Below, piece by piece: positions 46,398-56,400 of a stretch of 64,000 bases of DNA; within the stretch, counting starts at the first letter, position 1, and every line of letters begins with the position of its first letter. The translations under genes were made by a program, and so were the position numbers. The notes beneath the pieces are model-generated. The model ran no database searches. It was not told the DNA's origin and worked only from the letters and a program-made list of their open reading frames with translations. Origin of the DNA: Candidatus Aquidulcis sp. (GTDB lineage: Bacteria; Chloroflexota; Anaerolineae; Anaerolineales; UBA4823); contig DYIZ01000013.1 in assembly GCA_020723385.1 (NCBI GenBank), forward strand, positions 1 through 64,000, in the 5' to 3' direction.

Positions 46398-48035
46398 ATG
46401 AGTGATAGCACATCTCAAAATCTGTCCGGTTGCAACCAGGCGCGGGTCCTGGTCGTCGAAAACGAGGACGAATATCGCCAGCTCTACGGAATCCTGCTCA
46501 GGCATTGGGGCTACGAGCCAGTCATTGTCGAAGGTGAAGGCCAGATTCTGTTGGATAACGCAGTGGCGATGAGCCGGGACATGCGCTGCCAATTGGCGCT
46601 GGTGGACATGCGCCTGCTCGACAATTCTGACCCCAATGATGTCAGCGGGCTGGAGCTGGTGCCAAAGTTAAAACCCACCCAATCCATCGTCGTCAGCGGT
46701 TTTGGCGACCATCGCAAGGCGATTATGAGCATCAAACAAATGGGCGCGGTCAGCTTCGTCGGCAAAGAAGACGGGGCCGAAAGCTTGCAGGATGAACTCG
46801 ACCAGGCGGCGCTCAGATTCTGCGCCAGCCGCCGGAAGCTGGAGATCATCCCAGGCCACGTGGGGAAGCAGGTGAACCAGAGTCTCTTTCCCGGCGTGGC
46901 GTCTCCTGCCGAAGACGAACCCGCCGAACTGCTGGCGCGCCTGTTTCCCGAGGCGAATCGCATCTCGGTGGAACGGCTGGACGACCCCGACCGGCAGATG
47001 GTCAGCCGGGCGCCGCGCCCGCGCTCGATGATCTTAATCACCCACGCCGACGATTTCCAGCCGGTAGTGGTCAAACTGGCGCGCGCCCATAAAGTCAAAA
47101 AGGAAGTCGAGCGCTACCGAGAGCACATCGAAGACCGGTTGACCGGCAGCTTCAGCCCGCCGCTGAAAGCCTGGGAGACGTTGTGGGCCGTAGGCGGGAT
47201 GGTTTACCCATTCATCGGCGCGACGACCGTCGAAAACTTTACACGTTATTATGCATCAGCCACAGCGAGCGACATCGAACACAGCCTGGAAATATTCTTC
47301 AAAAGGACATGGTCAGGGCTGTACGCTGCCCGGGCTCAGAACCAGAAAAGGGGTATCTTCGAGGCTTATTGCGATGTTTGGGATCGCGACTGGTTCGATA
47401 CGCGCCTGGCCGCCTTCGAGCCGATCGTCCCGGCGAGCGAGATGCCAGCGCAATGGCGGCATTTGCATGTTCCCGATCCGGTTGCCTGGCTGAAAACGCG
47501 CATCCAAAACAAGGCCAGCCTGCCCAAAACCGCCCTGGCTGTGACGCACGGCGACCTGCACGGCGATAACATGCTGGTTGATGATAACCGCAATATCTGG
47601 GTGATTGATTTCGAGCGCAGCGGGCCTGGCCCGATCTTGCAAGATTTCGTCGAGCTGGAGGCAGACATCATTTGCCGGCTGGCTGGTCTGGCTGATGAGG
47701 ATTTTGCCAGCTTTTACAGCCTATGCCGGGTGGCGGCGCAACCCGAAGGTCTCGGCGACCCGGCAAAACCAACCGCCGGCAATAACCCGGAGCTGCTCAA
47801 AGCCGTGCAGGTGATTGCCGCGCTTCGCCGGCTGGCAAAGGAAGTCACCGGCGAGGAAGACACACAGCAATATCTGTGGGGGCTGCTTTTCAATGCTTTG
47901 TTCCGCGCCACACTGCTCGACCCGAAAACGCAAAAACGCAGTTTGCAGCGGGCGTTGATGATGGCCAGCATCCTGTGTCACCGGCTGGAACACTGGAACG
48001 AACCCTGGCCCCCGGAAAATTGGCCCAATCTATAA
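46398..48035 (+). CDS. REC fused to aminoglycoside-phosphotransferase-like kinase domain
   Basis: 545 aa; REC RVLVVENEDEYR...LALVDMRLL; kinase motifs THGDLHGDNMLVDDNRNIWVIDFERSGPGP. Confidence 0.8.
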   Translation: MSDSTSQNLSGCNQARVLVVENEDEYRQLYGILLRHWGYEPVIVEGEGQILLDNAVAMSRDMRCQLALVDMRLLDNSDPNDVSGLELVPKLKPTQSIVVSGFGDHRKAIMSIKQMGAVSFVGKEDGAESLQDELDQAALRFCASRRKLEIIPGHVGKQVNQSLFPGVASPAEDEPAELLARLFPEANRISVERLDDPDRQMVSRAPRPRSMILITHADDFQPVVVKLARAHKVKKEVERYREHIEDRLTGSFSPPLKAWETLWAVGGMVYPFIGATTVENFTRYYASATASDIEHSLEIFFKRTWSGLYAARAQNQKRGIFEAYCDVWDRDWFDTRLAAFEPIVPASEMPAQWRHLHVPDPVAWLKTRIQNKASLPKTALAVTHGDLHGDNMLVDDNRNIWVIDFERSGPGPILQDFVELEADIICRLAGLADEDFASFYSLCRVAAQPEGLGDPAKPTAGNNPELLKAVQVIAALRRLAKEVTGEEDTQQYLWGLLFNALFRATLLDPKTQKRSLQRALMMASILCHRLEHWNEPWPPENWPNL

Positions 48036-48046
48036 CAGGAAAGGTG

Positions 48047-49402
48047 ATGATTATGTACGAATACGGCCCACAGCACCCATTATCTTACCGGCAAGAAGTC
48101 CTGACTCCCCTTTTCGAGCGCATCCGCGTCGGCGAATCCTGCGTGGTGGTTGGTCCGGCCAGCATGGGGAAGACCCGCCTGCTGGATTTCATGATGCGCC
48201 CGGATGTGCAGGATCACTATCTCGGGAAGCAGTCAGGTGAAACCATTATCCTGCGGGCCGACTGCAACCGGATGGCGCAGGCCAATGAGTGGGGGTTATT
48301 CGAGATGATGCTCACCGCTCTGGTCGAGGGATCGGATCAACGACCGAGATCCCGCAATTACCAAAAGCAGCTCAATGATCTCCGTGAACCTGTCATTTTG
48401 CGGGAAAACGCGCTTTTAGCCAACCGGCATTTGGAATTGGCCGCTCGCAGCCTGATCAAAGAAGCCGGGATGAAGCTGTGTTACGTTATGGATGAGTTCG
48501 ATGAGACTTACCGGCGGTTTCCCGCACTGGCGCTGGCAAAACTGCGCGCCTTGCGGGATCAATATAAGAACCGGCTGTGTTATGTTCTATTGATGCGCAA
48601 TATTCCGGAACGCATCCGTGACCCGGAGGATAGCGAGAGTTTTTACGAGCTATTCTCACGGTGGGTCATTGGGCTTGGCCCGTATAACGATGACGACGCA
48701 GCGCGTATCGAAGCCCAGTTAGAAGACCGCCGCCAGCACAACTTTCCTATGCAGATCAAAACCAACCTGCTGAGGATGGCAGGGGGCCACGCCGGGATGA
48801 TCGGCGCTTTGATGGACATCCTGACCAAACACCCTGAATGGGGCCTCGACCAGGCTAACCTAACCCAATTGGCGGAACAGCCAGCGATATTGGAGGAGTG
48901 CCGAAAATTATGGGAGGGCCTACCCGAGGAGGAGCATTACGGGTTAGCCAACCTCCAGCGGGGGGCTTCGATCCCGGAGAATATCCGCACCCGCCTGGGG
49001 CTGAAGGGACTGGTCAAAACCGACGGAGCCGCTGCCCGCATCATTCCGCCGCTTTTTGGTGAATATATCCGAAAATTCGGGCCATCAGCCCCCGGGCAAG
49101 TCTGGCTCGACGAGAGCGCCCACACGATCCAGGTCGAAGGGCGCATCATCAAAAATTTGACTGCGCTGGAATTCAAACTGGCTGCATTTCTCTATCATCA
49201 CATCGGTCAAATCTGCCGGTGCGATGAAATCCACGAGCAGCTTTTCCCCAACGAGCCGGCATTCACCAACGAGAGCAATACCCGGATTGACACGCTCGTA
49301 CGGCAACTGAGAGACTCTATCGAACTCGATCCATCCCACCCGCGCTACTTGATCGCGGTGCGCGATGTGGGGTATAAGCTGGCTGCGACCGCGGAGGGAT
49401 AA
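48047..49402 (+). CDS. P-loop (STAND/AAA-like) ATPase with C-terminal OmpR-type winged helix
   Basis: Walker A VVVGPASMGKTRLLDF, Walker B-like KLCYVMDEFDE, C-terminal LTALEFKLAAFLYHHIGQICRCDEI...RIDTLVRQLRDSIELDPSHPRYLIAVRDVGYKL; start placed at ATG 48047. Confidence 0.8.
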   Translation: MIMYEYGPQHPLSYRQEVLTPLFERIRVGESCVVVGPASMGKTRLLDFMMRPDVQDHYLGKQSGETIILRADCNRMAQANEWGLFEMMLTALVEGSDQRPRSRNYQKQLNDLREPVILRENALLANRHLELAARSLIKEAGMKLCYVMDEFDETYRRFPALALAKLRALRDQYKNRLCYVLLMRNIPERIRDPEDSESFYELFSRWVIGLGPYNDDDAARIEAQLEDRRQHNFPMQIKTNLLRMAGGHAGMIGALMDILTKHPEWGLDQANLTQLAEQPAILEECRKLWEGLPEEEHYGLANLQRGASIPENIRTRLGLKGLVKTDGAAARIIPPLFGEYIRKFGPSAPGQVWLDESAHTIQVEGRIIKNLTALEFKLAAFLYHHIGQICRCDEIHEQLFPNEPAFTNESNTRIDTLVRQLRDSIELDPSHPRYLIAVRDVGYKLAATAEG

Positions 49403-49412
49403 TCCCGACCGG

Positions 49413-51071
49413 TCAACCGAGAATCGGAGAGGCGGTATCGCTCTCTCCGATTCTCGGTTTTGTTATTGCTTGGTGATGCTGGCGGTGGACGACAGTCCAC
49501 CGTTTGCGGCGTGCGCATTTGAGACAGGGACTGTCGTCCCCTCTGAGCATAGGGGTGAGTGTGCGGTTCAGCTTTGCACGATCAGCACCGGCGAGACCCA
49601 GGTGAGGTCGTCTTTGTTGCGGCGGGCCAATTCCCGCCTCGAGCAGCGCCAGCTCGGGGCTGCCATGATTGGGCAAAGAACGGTAGAAAGCCAGAGTCAT
49701 CACCTGGGCGTTATCAACATCCACCGACCACCGGTACCCCAGAACAGACGGCACGCCGGATTGAATGATACTATCGGCAATTCCCAAGTAATCGTTGTAT
49801 AGCAAATCCTTCGAATCCCCGGTCGAGACTCCATCGCAGCACGTCAGGTGAACCAGGCGGGTATCCGAATTTTCGAGCAGGAAACGCAAATCATTCCCGG
49901 TCAATGGCATTACATTGCCTGAACGCTTCTTGTGTTCCCAAAAGAACAGACTGCTGGTTTCCGAAGAAGATTCTCGGTAGATGCCGTGCCCAATGTAATG
50001 GACAATGTGAAATTTGTTGGCGTTCAACAATTCCTGTACTTCATCACACGATGCATCATCAGTCGGCAGGTATTTCAGATCGAGCCACTTCAATGGAGAC
50101 AGCAATTTCGCCAGGGCAGCCCCCATCTGGTCAATTTCATCCAGCCTCGGCTCCGTGTTCGAGACGAGCAGTAAAACACGCAGCTTATTACCTGTGCGGA
50201 CAAGTTGCCGGATCAAATCAGCAGAAATTGGAACATGGTTGGTCATTACGCCTCGAACCTGGCGCGTCATTGGATGGAGCAATGCCAGATAGTCACTCGC
50301 ATCGTCAGAGAATAAAAATTCGAGTGGTAATCCCACCAGATCGCGGCTGGTCTCGAATGCCAACTGAAGTTTCTGATTCTGGCTAACGCTACCCAAAGCT
50401 CGTTGATAACTGCTCAATACTGGAGGGTGCTGCTCGAACAAGAGCCGGTATAGATCTCGCCCCACAGTCTTGAGAATGAATCGGCCCTTGAGCATATCCA
50501 AAATGTGCTCGTTGCCCCAGGCTTTGAACAAAGTCGAATCGAGATTTAGCAAATTGGGAGAATTGGTCTTAAATCGGATTTTTCCACTCACTTGCAGGTG
50601 AATCCGATGGCCCGGCTCTAAAGAAACGCACAATTCACAATCGTCGCGCTCATACCAAAACGCAGATAGTTGTTGAAATAACACCGCACGGCTGACATAT
50701 TCCAACAACAGGTTGATTTCATTCTTTTGCAGAAAGCCAAAGGCTGGAGAATTTCCTTTTTTGTCCGGCTCGAGCGCGCCGCGCACCATCTCTACATCCG
50801 CATAGCCAGTCAGAATGATCACAGCCGTCGCTGGATATTTTTCGTGGATGTGGTGCATAAGATGAATGCCATCGCGATTATCCTCGTCGGTATCATCCAG
50901 CCGGACATCCAAAACTGCTACTTGAAAAGATTCGGAAGATAGAATCGAGTTTGCTTCTTCCAAACTGGCTGCGGGTATCACATCATATCCATCAGAAACC
51001 AATAAACTCACTAACGTTTGCCTGACATCTGGGAAATCCTCAACAACTAAAATACGGCTTCGTTTTGTCAT
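49413..51071 (-). CDS. REC-CHAT (caspase-like) protease; apparent frameshift near C-terminus
   Basis: 552 aa; REC ILVVEDFPDVRQ...VAVLDVRLDDTDEDNRDG; CHAT His HYIGHGIY and Cys LVHLTCCDG; true C-terminus likely ends at 49568. Confidence 0.82.
   Translation of the reverse strand: MTKRSRILVVEDFPDVRQTLVSLLVSDGYDVIPAASLEEANSILSSESFQVAVLDVRLDDTDEDNRDGIHLMHHIHEKYPATAVIILTGYADVEMVRGALEPDKKGNSPAFGFLQKNEINLLLEYVSRAVLFQQLSAFWYERDDCELCVSLEPGHRIHLQVSGKIRFKTNSPNLLNLDSTLFKAWGNEHILDMLKGRFILKTVGRDLYRLLFEQHPPVLSSYQRALGSVSQNQKLQLAFETSRDLVGLPLEFLFSDDASDYLALLHPMTRQVRGVMTNHVPISADLIRQLVRTGNKLRVLLLVSNTEPRLDEIDQMGAALAKLLSPLKWLDLKYLPTDDASCDEVQELLNANKFHIVHYIGHGIYRESSSETSSLFFWEHKKRSGNVMPLTGNDLRFLLENSDTRLVHLTCCDGVSTGDSKDLLYNDYLGIADSIIQSGVPSVLGYRWSVDVDNAQVMTLAFYRSLPNHGSPELALLEAGIGPPQQRRPHLGLAGADRAKLNRTLTPMLRGDDSPCLKCARRKRWTVVHRQHHQAITKPRIGESDTASPILG
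49417..49457 (+). terminator. rho-independent terminator after the ATPase gene
   Basis: CCGAGAATCGGAGAG...CTCTCCGATTCTCGG followed by TTTTGTT. Confidence 0.85.
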
Positions 51072-51111
51072 GCATTTTCTCCACGCGAAGTAAGAATTCA
51101 GCCTGCAGACC

Positions 51112-52689
51112 CTAATGTTTCAGCCTCTCCGCCACCACGGCCGCGGTAATCAGGGCGTGGTCGCGGTGGGCTGGCTCCATGTCCATCACGGTGACGACTT
51201 TGATGGCATTGAACAGGACTCCGATGAGATAAGCCCGCGCGGCATCGGGGTCGTTTTCGGGCAAGGCCAGCTCGCGGATTTTTTGGATGGCCCGGTGGGC
51301 TTTGTCAATCTCCGGGATGGCTGCCAGCTCCGGTGGAAGCTCGACCCTGCGCAGGTCAGGTGCATTGTAGGAAAGACAATCCCACTCGTAGAGCCGCTTC
51401 CAGTCGCTGCTCTGCACCATCATGAAACGGGTGAAGGTTTCAAAGGAAACGTAATCTTGCAGCAACGGCCCCCGGTCGGCGACGGCGAAATCAATCAGCC
51501 AGGTTTCGTTCCGCTCGTCTACCAGCACGTTGTAGCCGTAGAGGTCGCCGTGAATGATGGCGATTTGGGAGTCGGCCCGCAAATCGGCTGTGAGAGCGAA
51601 TTTCATCGGATCGGGCAGAAGGAACTCTCCTCCCAGCCAGAGTCCCTGGCTGTCGCGGTGAAATGGGTGCCGCCCCGCCATCATGCGCTCCAACGAGCTT
51701 TGCATCACCTCGGATTTGAGGCGCACCAGCCGCATGTAGGTTTCACGCAGGTCGAGTTTGGAATGGGATGTAATAGCGTTACGCCGCCAGGGGAAGCAGG
51801 TTTCCTGGAATAGATTATCGAGGGCCGACAAAACCTGGGCGAGGCCGGCCTCCCGATAGAAGATGGCGAAATCGCGGGTGGCGCCCAAACCCGCGAAGGT
51901 GTACAAAATCCCCGAGAGGCTGCGGGTGCGGGCGAAATGAAGCGTCAGCGGCAGGCGATGCCCGCCCACAATGCCCTGAACCAGCTCCCGGTATTTATGG
52001 CGTTCTTTCTCGACCAGGGCGTGCTCCCCGATCTTGGCGACACGCGCCTCACCGCGTCCCCGCCCGCGGTACCAGGGGGTCACAGCAAAGACAGCCGCCC
52101 CGCTGTAGCCACGTTTCATTGGGCGAACCTCGATCCGCTCGCATTCGTAAAATAGCTTTTGTAGAATTTCGCAGGTTTCTTCAGCCACCTGCCCGGCATC
52201 GGGTTTGGCAATGTCAATAAAGCGGATTTTATTAGCCACATGCGGGATGAATTTTTCGGTATCTTCGATAATGAGTGCATCGTTGATCCGCAGAGCATTG
52301 TCGAATGCCCCTTTCACCTGCTCCGGCAACCGCATGATTTCTGATTTTTGGAGAAAACTGTAAGCCGGAGCAAAACCATTGGAATCCGGCTGGAGCGCTT
52401 CCTGCACCATCCCGACAGTGGCATACCCGGTGAGGATAATCACAGCGACGGTGGGGTCTATGCCATTGATATCGTGCATCAGGGTGATGCCATCCTGATT
52501 GTCCTCATCGGTGTCGTCCAGGCGCACATCCAGCACGGCCACGTGAAAACGCTCGGCCTCGAGCAGCTGCAAGGCTTCAAAACGGCTGGAAGCGGTGCGA
52601 ACGAGATAGCCTCTGTCAGAAAGCAAACCCGACAGCGTTGTACGCATGTCGGGCAGATCGTCAACGAGGAGAACGCGGCCTTTACACAT
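51112..52689 (-). CDS. REC fused to APH-like kinase domain
   Basis: 525 aa; REC VLLVDDLPDMR...VAVLDVRLDDTDEDNQDG; IIHGDLYGYNVLVDERNETWLIDFAVADRGP. Confidence 0.82.
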   Translation of the reverse strand: MCKGRVLLVDDLPDMRTTLSGLLSDRGYLVRTASSRFEALQLLEAERFHVAVLDVRLDDTDEDNQDGITLMHDINGIDPTVAVIILTGYATVGMVQEALQPDSNGFAPAYSFLQKSEIMRLPEQVKGAFDNALRINDALIIEDTEKFIPHVANKIRFIDIAKPDAGQVAEETCEILQKLFYECERIEVRPMKRGYSGAAVFAVTPWYRGRGRGEARVAKIGEHALVEKERHKYRELVQGIVGGHRLPLTLHFARTRSLSGILYTFAGLGATRDFAIFYREAGLAQVLSALDNLFQETCFPWRRNAITSHSKLDLRETYMRLVRLKSEVMQSSLERMMAGRHPFHRDSQGLWLGGEFLLPDPMKFALTADLRADSQIAIIHGDLYGYNVLVDERNETWLIDFAVADRGPLLQDYVSFETFTRFMMVQSSDWKRLYEWDCLSYNAPDLRRVELPPELAAIPEIDKAHRAIQKIRELALPENDPDAARAYLIGVLFNAIKVVTVMDMEPAHRDHALITAAVVAERLKH

Positions 52690-52709
52690 TGCCCCTCACA
52701 AGGTATTGG

Positions 52710-53138
52710 TTATGGTAACACACGTTGAATTGTGGTCAACAATTGTACGATATCGGACTTGGGCACAAAATCCGAAGCCAGCACAAGGCCAGATGCATCC
52801 GGGCCGCGGGTGTACTGCACATCTTCGGTTGTGCCATAGCCAGTGACGATGATGATTTTGATCGAGGGCCAACGGATGCGGATTTTCCGAGCCAGCAACA
52901 AGCCATCTTTGTTATCTTCGTCGGTATCATCCAGGCGCATGTCCACCAGCGCCAGATCGAAGCGACCTGTTTCAAGGATCTGAATCGCTTGATCTGAGGA
53001 TTCCGCCACCTCGACTTCGAATCCTTTGCCCGCCAGCAGGCCGCGCAGGGTAGCGCGCCAATCTGGAAGATCGTCAACCACCAACACCTTGCGCGGTTCT
53101 TTTGTCATGGGATTTCTCCTCGTGGGGATTCCGATCAC
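52710..53138 (-). CDS. stand-alone response-regulator receiver protein
   Basis: 142 aa; KVLVVDDLPDWR...LALVDMRLDDTDEDNKDG...IIIVTGYG...VPKSD. Confidence 0.9.
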   Translation of the reverse strand: MIGIPTRRNPMTKEPRKVLVVDDLPDWRATLRGLLAGKGFEVEVAESSDQAIQILETGRFDLALVDMRLDDTDEDNKDGLLLARKIRIRWPSIKIIIVTGYGTTEDVQYTRGPDASGLVLASDFVPKSDIVQLLTTIQRVLP

Positions 53139-53488
53139 GGCTTCGATGAGAGCGGCAGCAGCTCACGGACGCGATTGAGCAAATCCTCTGACCCAAAGGA
53201 TTTGGGGAAATAACGCACTGCACCCAGGCGGTAGGCGTTGAGCGCTTCCTGCGTGTTGGGCCTGACGGTGGTCACGATCACGCGCTTATCGGCATATTTC
53301 TCGCCGATTTCCTTGATGATATCCAAATGGCCCGAGCTGGCAATCACCAGGTCGAATTGGTCGTCTTCGAGCTGTTTCAAAGCTTCTTCGATGGTGGAGG
53401 CGACAACGATCTCGAATCGGCTCAAATCGTTCTTGACAAAATCAATCCAGCGTGGCTCGTCATCAATGATCAGGATTCGTGTTTTCAT
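53135..53488 (-). CDS. degenerate receiver (pseudo-REC) protein
   Basis: 117 aa; RILIIDDEPRW and YFPKSF retained, but phospho-acceptor region reads FDLVIASSGH. Confidence 0.8.
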   Translation of the reverse strand: MKTRILIIDDEPRWIDFVKNDLSRFEIVVASTIEEALKQLEDDQFDLVIASSGHLDIIKEIGEKYADKRVIVTTVRPNTQEALNAYRLGAVRYFPKSFGSEDLLNRVRELLPLSSKP

Positions 53489-56400
53489 GAGATGCCTCCT
53501 CCCCGGATGGGGATGGTCACCAGCATGACCGTACCCGTCATGCCGGTGGTCTCAATTGTAATATCACCGCCCAGGCTCTGCAAGATCAAGCGGCTCAACC
53601 ACAATCCCAGGCCGGAACCCATCCCTTGCTCTTTTGAGGAGACCGGCTTTACAAACAACCGCTGCCGGATCGAAGGAGGAATGCCAGGACCGGTATCCTG
53701 AACGTGGATCCGAATGAGGTTATCAACCAATTCGCTGGTTACTGTCAATGTACCGCCGCCAGCTTTCATCGCGCGGTAGGCGTTATCCACCAGGTTATTG
53801 ATAACTTCTGAAATTTGACCAATCGGCGCACGGATAACCGTAATTCTTTCATCGAGTTTCTTGACTGTCGTCACAAATGGATGTGTGGTGTCATCCTTCC
53901 AGGCTTTCTGAACCTGGCTGACAATTTCGTCTAGCACCGCATTGATATCTACATCTCCTATTTCGGCGTTTTGCAGCGGTTCTTGAATCCGTGTGATCAA
54001 TTGGGATGTGTACCGGACATTGCGCTCGACGATATCGAGGCACTCCTGAATGGTGGCGTCAGAAGTGTCCACGCGTTCACGCAGCCGGTAGAGGTTGGGA
54101 GGAATGATATTGAGGGTGTTATTGATGCGGTGCTGCAGGGCAGCGGTAGCTGTGCCGAGGACGCCCAACTGTTTATTGGCAATGATCTCTTGCTGAAGCT
54201 GCTTTGTCTCGTTATAGAGGCGAACATTCTCCAAAGCGATGACCGCAGCTTTGGCAATATCTTCCAAAATCTCGAGGTCTTGCTGGCGGAAGCGGTTTTC
54301 GATGGTGGGATGATCAATGCCAATGACACCCACAACCTGACCACCCTTAAGCATTGGAACGGCCATCCAGGAGGCCTTGATATCCTCTCGCTCAGTGCTA
54401 TGCCCAGGCTCAGCAAACCAATCTTCGATTTCTTTACGGGTAGAGAAAAAGATCGGTTTTTTGGTCTCGATGATATATTCTGTACGGCCCTTCCCCGAGA
54501 CTCGTGAAGGCAAATATTTGGGTTGATCGTTAGCGTAAACGAGAGCAAAACGAACCGTATCGGAAAGCTCATCGTACAGCGCAATATACATATTGCTGGT
54601 GTCCATCAATTTGGTGGCCTGATCCCGTATCAGGCTCAACAGTTCTGCCTCCGATAACTGAATATTCGAATTGACCGCGCGATTGAAATCTATCAGGGCC
54701 TCTAAGCGTTGATTGACATGGGTCATGTCGCGGACCATAAAAGCATTGTCCAGGGCGACGGCCGCCTGGTTAGCCATGGCTTGCAAAATTTCCTGATCAT
54801 CGCCGCTGAACACATAATCTTGAGTCGGGTGGTATGCGGCTACCACGCCCAAAACTTTCTCCCCCAACATCATCGGAACGCCTAACCAGGATGCTGAAAT
54901 GGCGCCTGTATATTCTTTATGACCTTTCTTATCGTACCACGCTCTCCCCTCCGCCTGCGTCGAATGTAAAATTGGCTCCTTTGTACGAATGATCTCTTCC
55001 GTTCTTCCTTGACCAGCTTTCCGGGGTTGATAGGCTTTTGTGCTGACAATATCTGCTTGTCTGCCGTTGAGGTAAACCAGACCAAAACGCACATAATCGG
55101 TTGCCTCGTCATACAAGGCGATATACATATTGCTCGTGTCCATCAGGTCACTGGCATGTTGATGAATCAAATCGAGCACCTGCTCTTCCGTCAAGCGCAA
55201 GCCTTGCGTCACCTCACTGCTGAATTTAACCAGCGCCTCTAGTTTTTGATTCCTGGCGTAAAACAGGCGTGAATTATCCAGCGCAATTGCAGCCTGGTTG
55301 GCGAGCGCTTGCAGGATGATTTTGTCATCCTCACTGTAAACATAATCATTGGTTGGATGATAAGTCGCAACCACACCGACAACTTTATCTGCGACCAGCA
55401 TCGGAACACCTAGCCACGATGCCAAAGGCTGGCCGATATATTCGCCGTGACCAGGTTGAGCATACCACGCCATACCTTCAGCTTGAGTAGCATGGAAAAG
55501 GGACCGTTTGGTCCGAATAATTTCCTCGGTCTTCCCGCTACCCGCCTTGCGGGGCTGCCAGCCTTTCTCTTGAGCTATTTCTATTTTCCTCCCGTCAACA
55601 AAGGCCAGCCCGAAACGAACGGTATCCGTTGTCTCGTCGTACAGGGCAATATACATATTTCTGGTATCCATCAACTGGCTGGCTTTATTGTGAATCAACT
55701 CGAGAATTTCATGCTCTCTGAGGCGAATGCCTTGGGTCAGCTCCAAACCAACTTCATTGACCGCCCGCGTAACTTCGTACAACCGGGCATTGCGCAGTGC
55801 AATGGCCGCCTGGTTAGCCAAAATCATCGCCAATTCCTGGGCGTCATCATTGAAAGCTTCTTTCTGCGCGCTTTCAGCATTGAGCACCCCCACCAGCTCA
55901 TTGCCGACCAGCAATGGCACATCCAGCTCAGCCAGGGTCGATTCGACATCCTTCCGGTAACGATCATCCACTGTCACATCATTGGCGCATATCAATTCAC
56001 GCTTTGCGGCAGCCCCCCCCATCAATCCCTCTCCAACCTTGATGCTGGCGCCTTTCGCCTTGCCAATCGCATACTGGAATTCCAGCTCATTGGTAGTTTT
56101 ATTCAGCAATGCAATCGAGCCAACCTCACACCCCAGCATTTCCAGCGATTGCGCCAGGATAGTCTGTAATAAAACATCCTTATCGAGAATACTGGCAATG
56201 TTTCGCGATATTTTTTGCAGCGTCTGCCGCTGCTCGAAGAGGCGCTTATTATGGATTGCAACAGCAGCCTGGCTGGCAAAAAGCTCGATCAACTCTCGTT
56301 GGGATGACAGGAAAGTCTGCGGCGTGCGGAAGTTGGCGAATAAGATGCCGACCAATTCGGTTCCAACGATCAGCGGGATAGCGGATGAGGATCTTACCTT

